DNA of 64,000 nucleotides from the NCBI RefSeq assembly GCF_963678635.1, contig NC_087069.1:32881090-32945089 (forward strand). The letters run 5' to 3'. Below the pieces are notes generated by a model. It was given only the letters and a program-made list of their open reading frames with translations. It ran no database searches and was not told the DNA's origin. Positions 61,597 to 64,000 of this stretch are shown piece after piece. The position numbers and the translations under genes are program-made. Source of the stretch: Symsagittifera roscoffensis (Eukaryota; Xenacoelomorpha; Acoela; Convolutidae). The stretch's first letter is position 1, and each line of letters starts with the position of its first letter.

Positions 61597-63440
61597 CTCG
61601 GTTTGCGAGTGATTTCACCAACTCAGTTGTTTTGGATGAAGACTTGCTTTTCCAGAACTTTTCTCCTTCCTCTCCTTCTTGTGCTTTTAAATTCTTGAAA
61701 CAGTTTAAGAAGTCCCCAATCATTCCAAACAACCTTCATTGGGGCCGTAAGCAAGCTGTCTGTGGCGAGTCTATCAGTGAACTATTCAACGAATAATTTG
61801 CTTCTGTTTTCCGGAAGCCTGTGTCTGACTATACTGTACTGACAGTTTTTCCTGATTCTGATATCAAATTATCGGAAGTCGATGTGTCACCGTCGCTTGT
61901 CAGTTCAGGTTTATAATCCTTTAAAAACACCTGCTCCGTTGACTGTATTCCTACTTCTGTTTATAAATGTTGTACGTCGTTACTTTCTCCTCCGTTAGTT
62001 TTCTTTTTTAAATTATTATCAACACTTGTGTCTGGCCTGTTGCCTGGAAAGGTGCTTTTGTTGCTCCAAATCTGAAGTCTGGGTCTTCTAATGATCTTAC
62101 AAGATACAGACCTATCAGTATCTTACACCCCCTTGGTTTATGTTTTGAGAAATTCTCTTCAATCTTATATATCCAAAGATTGGAAAACATTTCTCAAACT
62201 CTCACCATGGTTTCAGAAAACAGCGATCAACTGTAACACAGTTTTTATCGTTTCTTGACGAAGTATACCACACTAGTGATTTCAACGTTCCTTCTGCTGC
62301 TGTTTATTTTGACTTTAGTAAAGCCTTTGATTCTGTTCGTCATGATATCATTCTTGACAAGCTATCAATGTATGGTTTCGATCTTGATTTCTGAATACCG
62401 TTTTTGTCGTATCTCTATAACCGATCACAGTGTGTTCGTATAAATAGGCACATTTCCAATCCACGTCCTGTTACTAGTGGCGTTCCTCAAGGCAGCATCT
62501 TGGGCCGCTTCTTTTTTTTATTTTCATCAATGATCTGCCCGAGTGTATAGAATTTTCCAGTTGTTATTTATTCGCTGAAGATTCAGAGTTGTTTTCTACT
62601 GATATTAATTCTCTACAGCAAGATATTGATTTTTTTACAAACTGGTGTACTGCAAGTGATTTATCGGTCAATAACGATAAGTGCACTCTCAATGTTTTCA
62701 AAGGCAATTTTCCTCGTCATGTGAATGTCAACGACCGGGACATAACTGCCTCAAATGTAGTAAAAGACCTTGGTTTACTTGTCTCTGATGACTTGGACTG
62801 GATGATACATATCTATAATAAGCTGTTATCATGTAACAAGTCACTTCACTTTATCCGGCGCAATTTTCTATTCACTGTTTCTCAATCCACCAAGCTCATG
62901 TTTGTTAACATGTTTATAAAGAGTATCATTTTTTTATGCTTCCCCTGTTTGGTTTCGTTCAGCATGATATATCCAAAAACTTCAGATTGAAAGTGTCTGA
63001 AATGGGTTATTGGTTCTATAACCTATAAAGACCAGTTATTTCTCACTAAAACTCTGTCTATCGGTTACCATCTTTTTTTTCAACGGTGTGTTACTGTTCT
63101 ACAAAATGTTACATGGTCTTAGAGAATTGCCGTTTTTTTACTGCGTATTTCTTTTTTAAGGTGACCACTATCCTTTGCGCAATTCAAACAGCAAAGAAGG
63201 GGCAGACTGAGAAGTTCTTCTTTGAGAAATCGGTCAACGAGTTGATCCGTCTTGGTGTAGACATCTTCGCTTCCCTCAAGTTTTTCAAGAGAAGCGCCAA
63301 GGAATTTCTTTTAGAAAAAACTGTATCAAGTTTTGATCAACTGAACTCGTATTCATGGTTCTTGAAGTGCGCCTGCTCAAATGTCGATCTTGACTTGATA
63401 TTTGTGTTTTTACTTTTGCCCTAATTTATTATTTAAGGAA
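61597..63440 (+). pseudogene. Reverse transcriptase of the CR1/L2-like LINE, decayed
   Basis: Across frames I read the RT N-terminal RYRPIS segment (~62105), FDFSKAFDSVRHDII (~62308-62350), SGVPQGSILG (~62475-62505), FINDLPECIEF and LFAEDSE (~62567-62590), where FADD would be expected, and then NNDKCTLNVF and KDLGLLVSDDLDW. The Asp-to-Glu change and many stops make it inactive. It runs to the (CTT)n tail. Confidence 0.8.
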
Positions 63441-63448
63441 ATTAATTC

Positions 63449-63471
63449 TTTCTTCTTCTTCTTCTTCTTCT
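63449..63471 (+). repeat. (CTT)n microsatellite at the LINE 3' end
   Basis: About seven CTT units follow the end of the RT region. CR1- and L2-like elements often end in short tandem repeats rather than poly(A), so this is probably the element terminus. Confidence 0.75.
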
Positions 63472-64000
63472 AAAAAATCGTTTGACTGAAAAGACACGAG
63501 ACAATTATACTTTCCTCGACAACTGAAAAACCGCGAAAATCAGAACCAAGAGTATCGATAGTCAAGAACACACGAAACACTGAACTAAGCAGAGAGAACA
63601 TTAGAAGAACGAGTGTGAAACTCCGAGAGCATTCCGGAAAAGAACCTTAACCATTGTGCTGAGATGTGATATTGCCCCGGATTGGCAGAGTCGAACCCGC
63701 CAATGCATGCAAATAGAACGTTAAGGGCGTTAGCACCGGAATTATAATGAAAAGGAATCTGAGAATGTTCTAGACTTCAAAATTTTTAAATTTTCGATTT
63801 GAGCTGGAACATTTATGAGATTTGCAAGAAACGACCATTTTTGACCGAAAAGTACACGCAACTGACACACAACTGGATTTATAAGACGGAAAATAGTCAG
63901 AGGAAAATAAGAAAGTAACGAAGCTACTTATCGTGATAGCAAGACACTATAAGGCGCTTATCGGAAGAAATTTGAACAGTAAGAAGGTCCAGTGGGACAT
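63472..64000. other. Flanking sequence with a weak tRNA-like patch
   Basis: No ORF. On the minus strand, about 63675-63740 contains GGCGGGTTCGACTC, similar to a B-box, preceded by GTGCTAACGCCC. This hints at a tRNA-derived SINE or a decayed tRNA, but the arms do not pair well. Confidence 0.25.

Noticed and set aside
63449-63471. Microsatellite (CTT)n as an independent satellite locus
   Set aside because: It sits exactly at the end of the LINE RT region and is better read as the element's 3' tail.

Overview
The window is an invertebrate-type animal genome segment made almost entirely of retroelements. No host gene, rRNA, clear tRNA or CRISPR array is visible. Evidence for a metazoan is indirect: Ty3/Gypsy pol genes, an env-like glycoprotein region, PHD-finger non-LTR elements of two classes (restriction-like endonuclease and APE/EEP-type), and a GT-AG mini-intron. 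The phylum cannot be fixed from sequence alone.

Layout. (1) 1-8699 and 27620-30893 form one copy of a block of about 12 kb; the second, uninterrupted copy is 40392-52362. Few mismatches are visible. The block holds the end of a macro-domain-like sequence, a coiled-coil plus SGNH-hydrolase ORF, a 1102-codon ORF, two further ORFs chained by stop-start overlaps, and a minus-strand PHD/RT/restriction-like-endonuclease LINE. (2) 8700-27619 is an 18.9-kb LTR retroelement inserted in the left copy. It has 410-bp LTRs (TG...CA) differing at one visible base and a 4-bp target duplication, GAGC. (3) 30894-40391 is a broken Ty3/Gypsy element (gag, RT, RNase H, integrase, macro-like tail) running straight into the right-hand block. 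The repeat unit is therefore probably 30894-52362 (about 21.5 kb), arranged in tandem, with the left unit starting off the window. (4) 52363-64000 holds a 5'-truncated plus-strand LINE of the restriction-like-endonuclease type, then a head-to-tail array in which its 3' end alternates with the PHD-EEP 5' half of a CR1/L2-like LINE. The last unit runs on through a decayed RT to a (CTT)n tail.

The most interesting object is the 18.9-kb element. Its order is LTR, primer-binding site, repetitive leader, a basic 155-aa ORF, gag-protease, one in-frame UAA, RT-RNase H-integrase, two overlapping hydrophobic mini-ORFs, an ATG-less ORF of 378 codons, a signal-peptide glycoprotein in two frames, a 601-aa ORF joined by an ATGA overlap, a canonical 78-bp intron just after that stop, a 3' UTR with a repeated 9-mer, and the 3' LTR. 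It looks like a complex, young endogenous retrovirus-like element with several unrecognised genes.

How the parts relate. gag, protease, RT, RNase H and integrase would serve copying and integration, and the env-like part may serve membrane fusion. The SGNH and macro domains in the other element are extra enzymatic modules of unknown use. The older units carry shared stops and frameshifts, so most are probably dead. The exceptions are the 18.9-kb element and the 1102-codon ORF, which is open in both copies.
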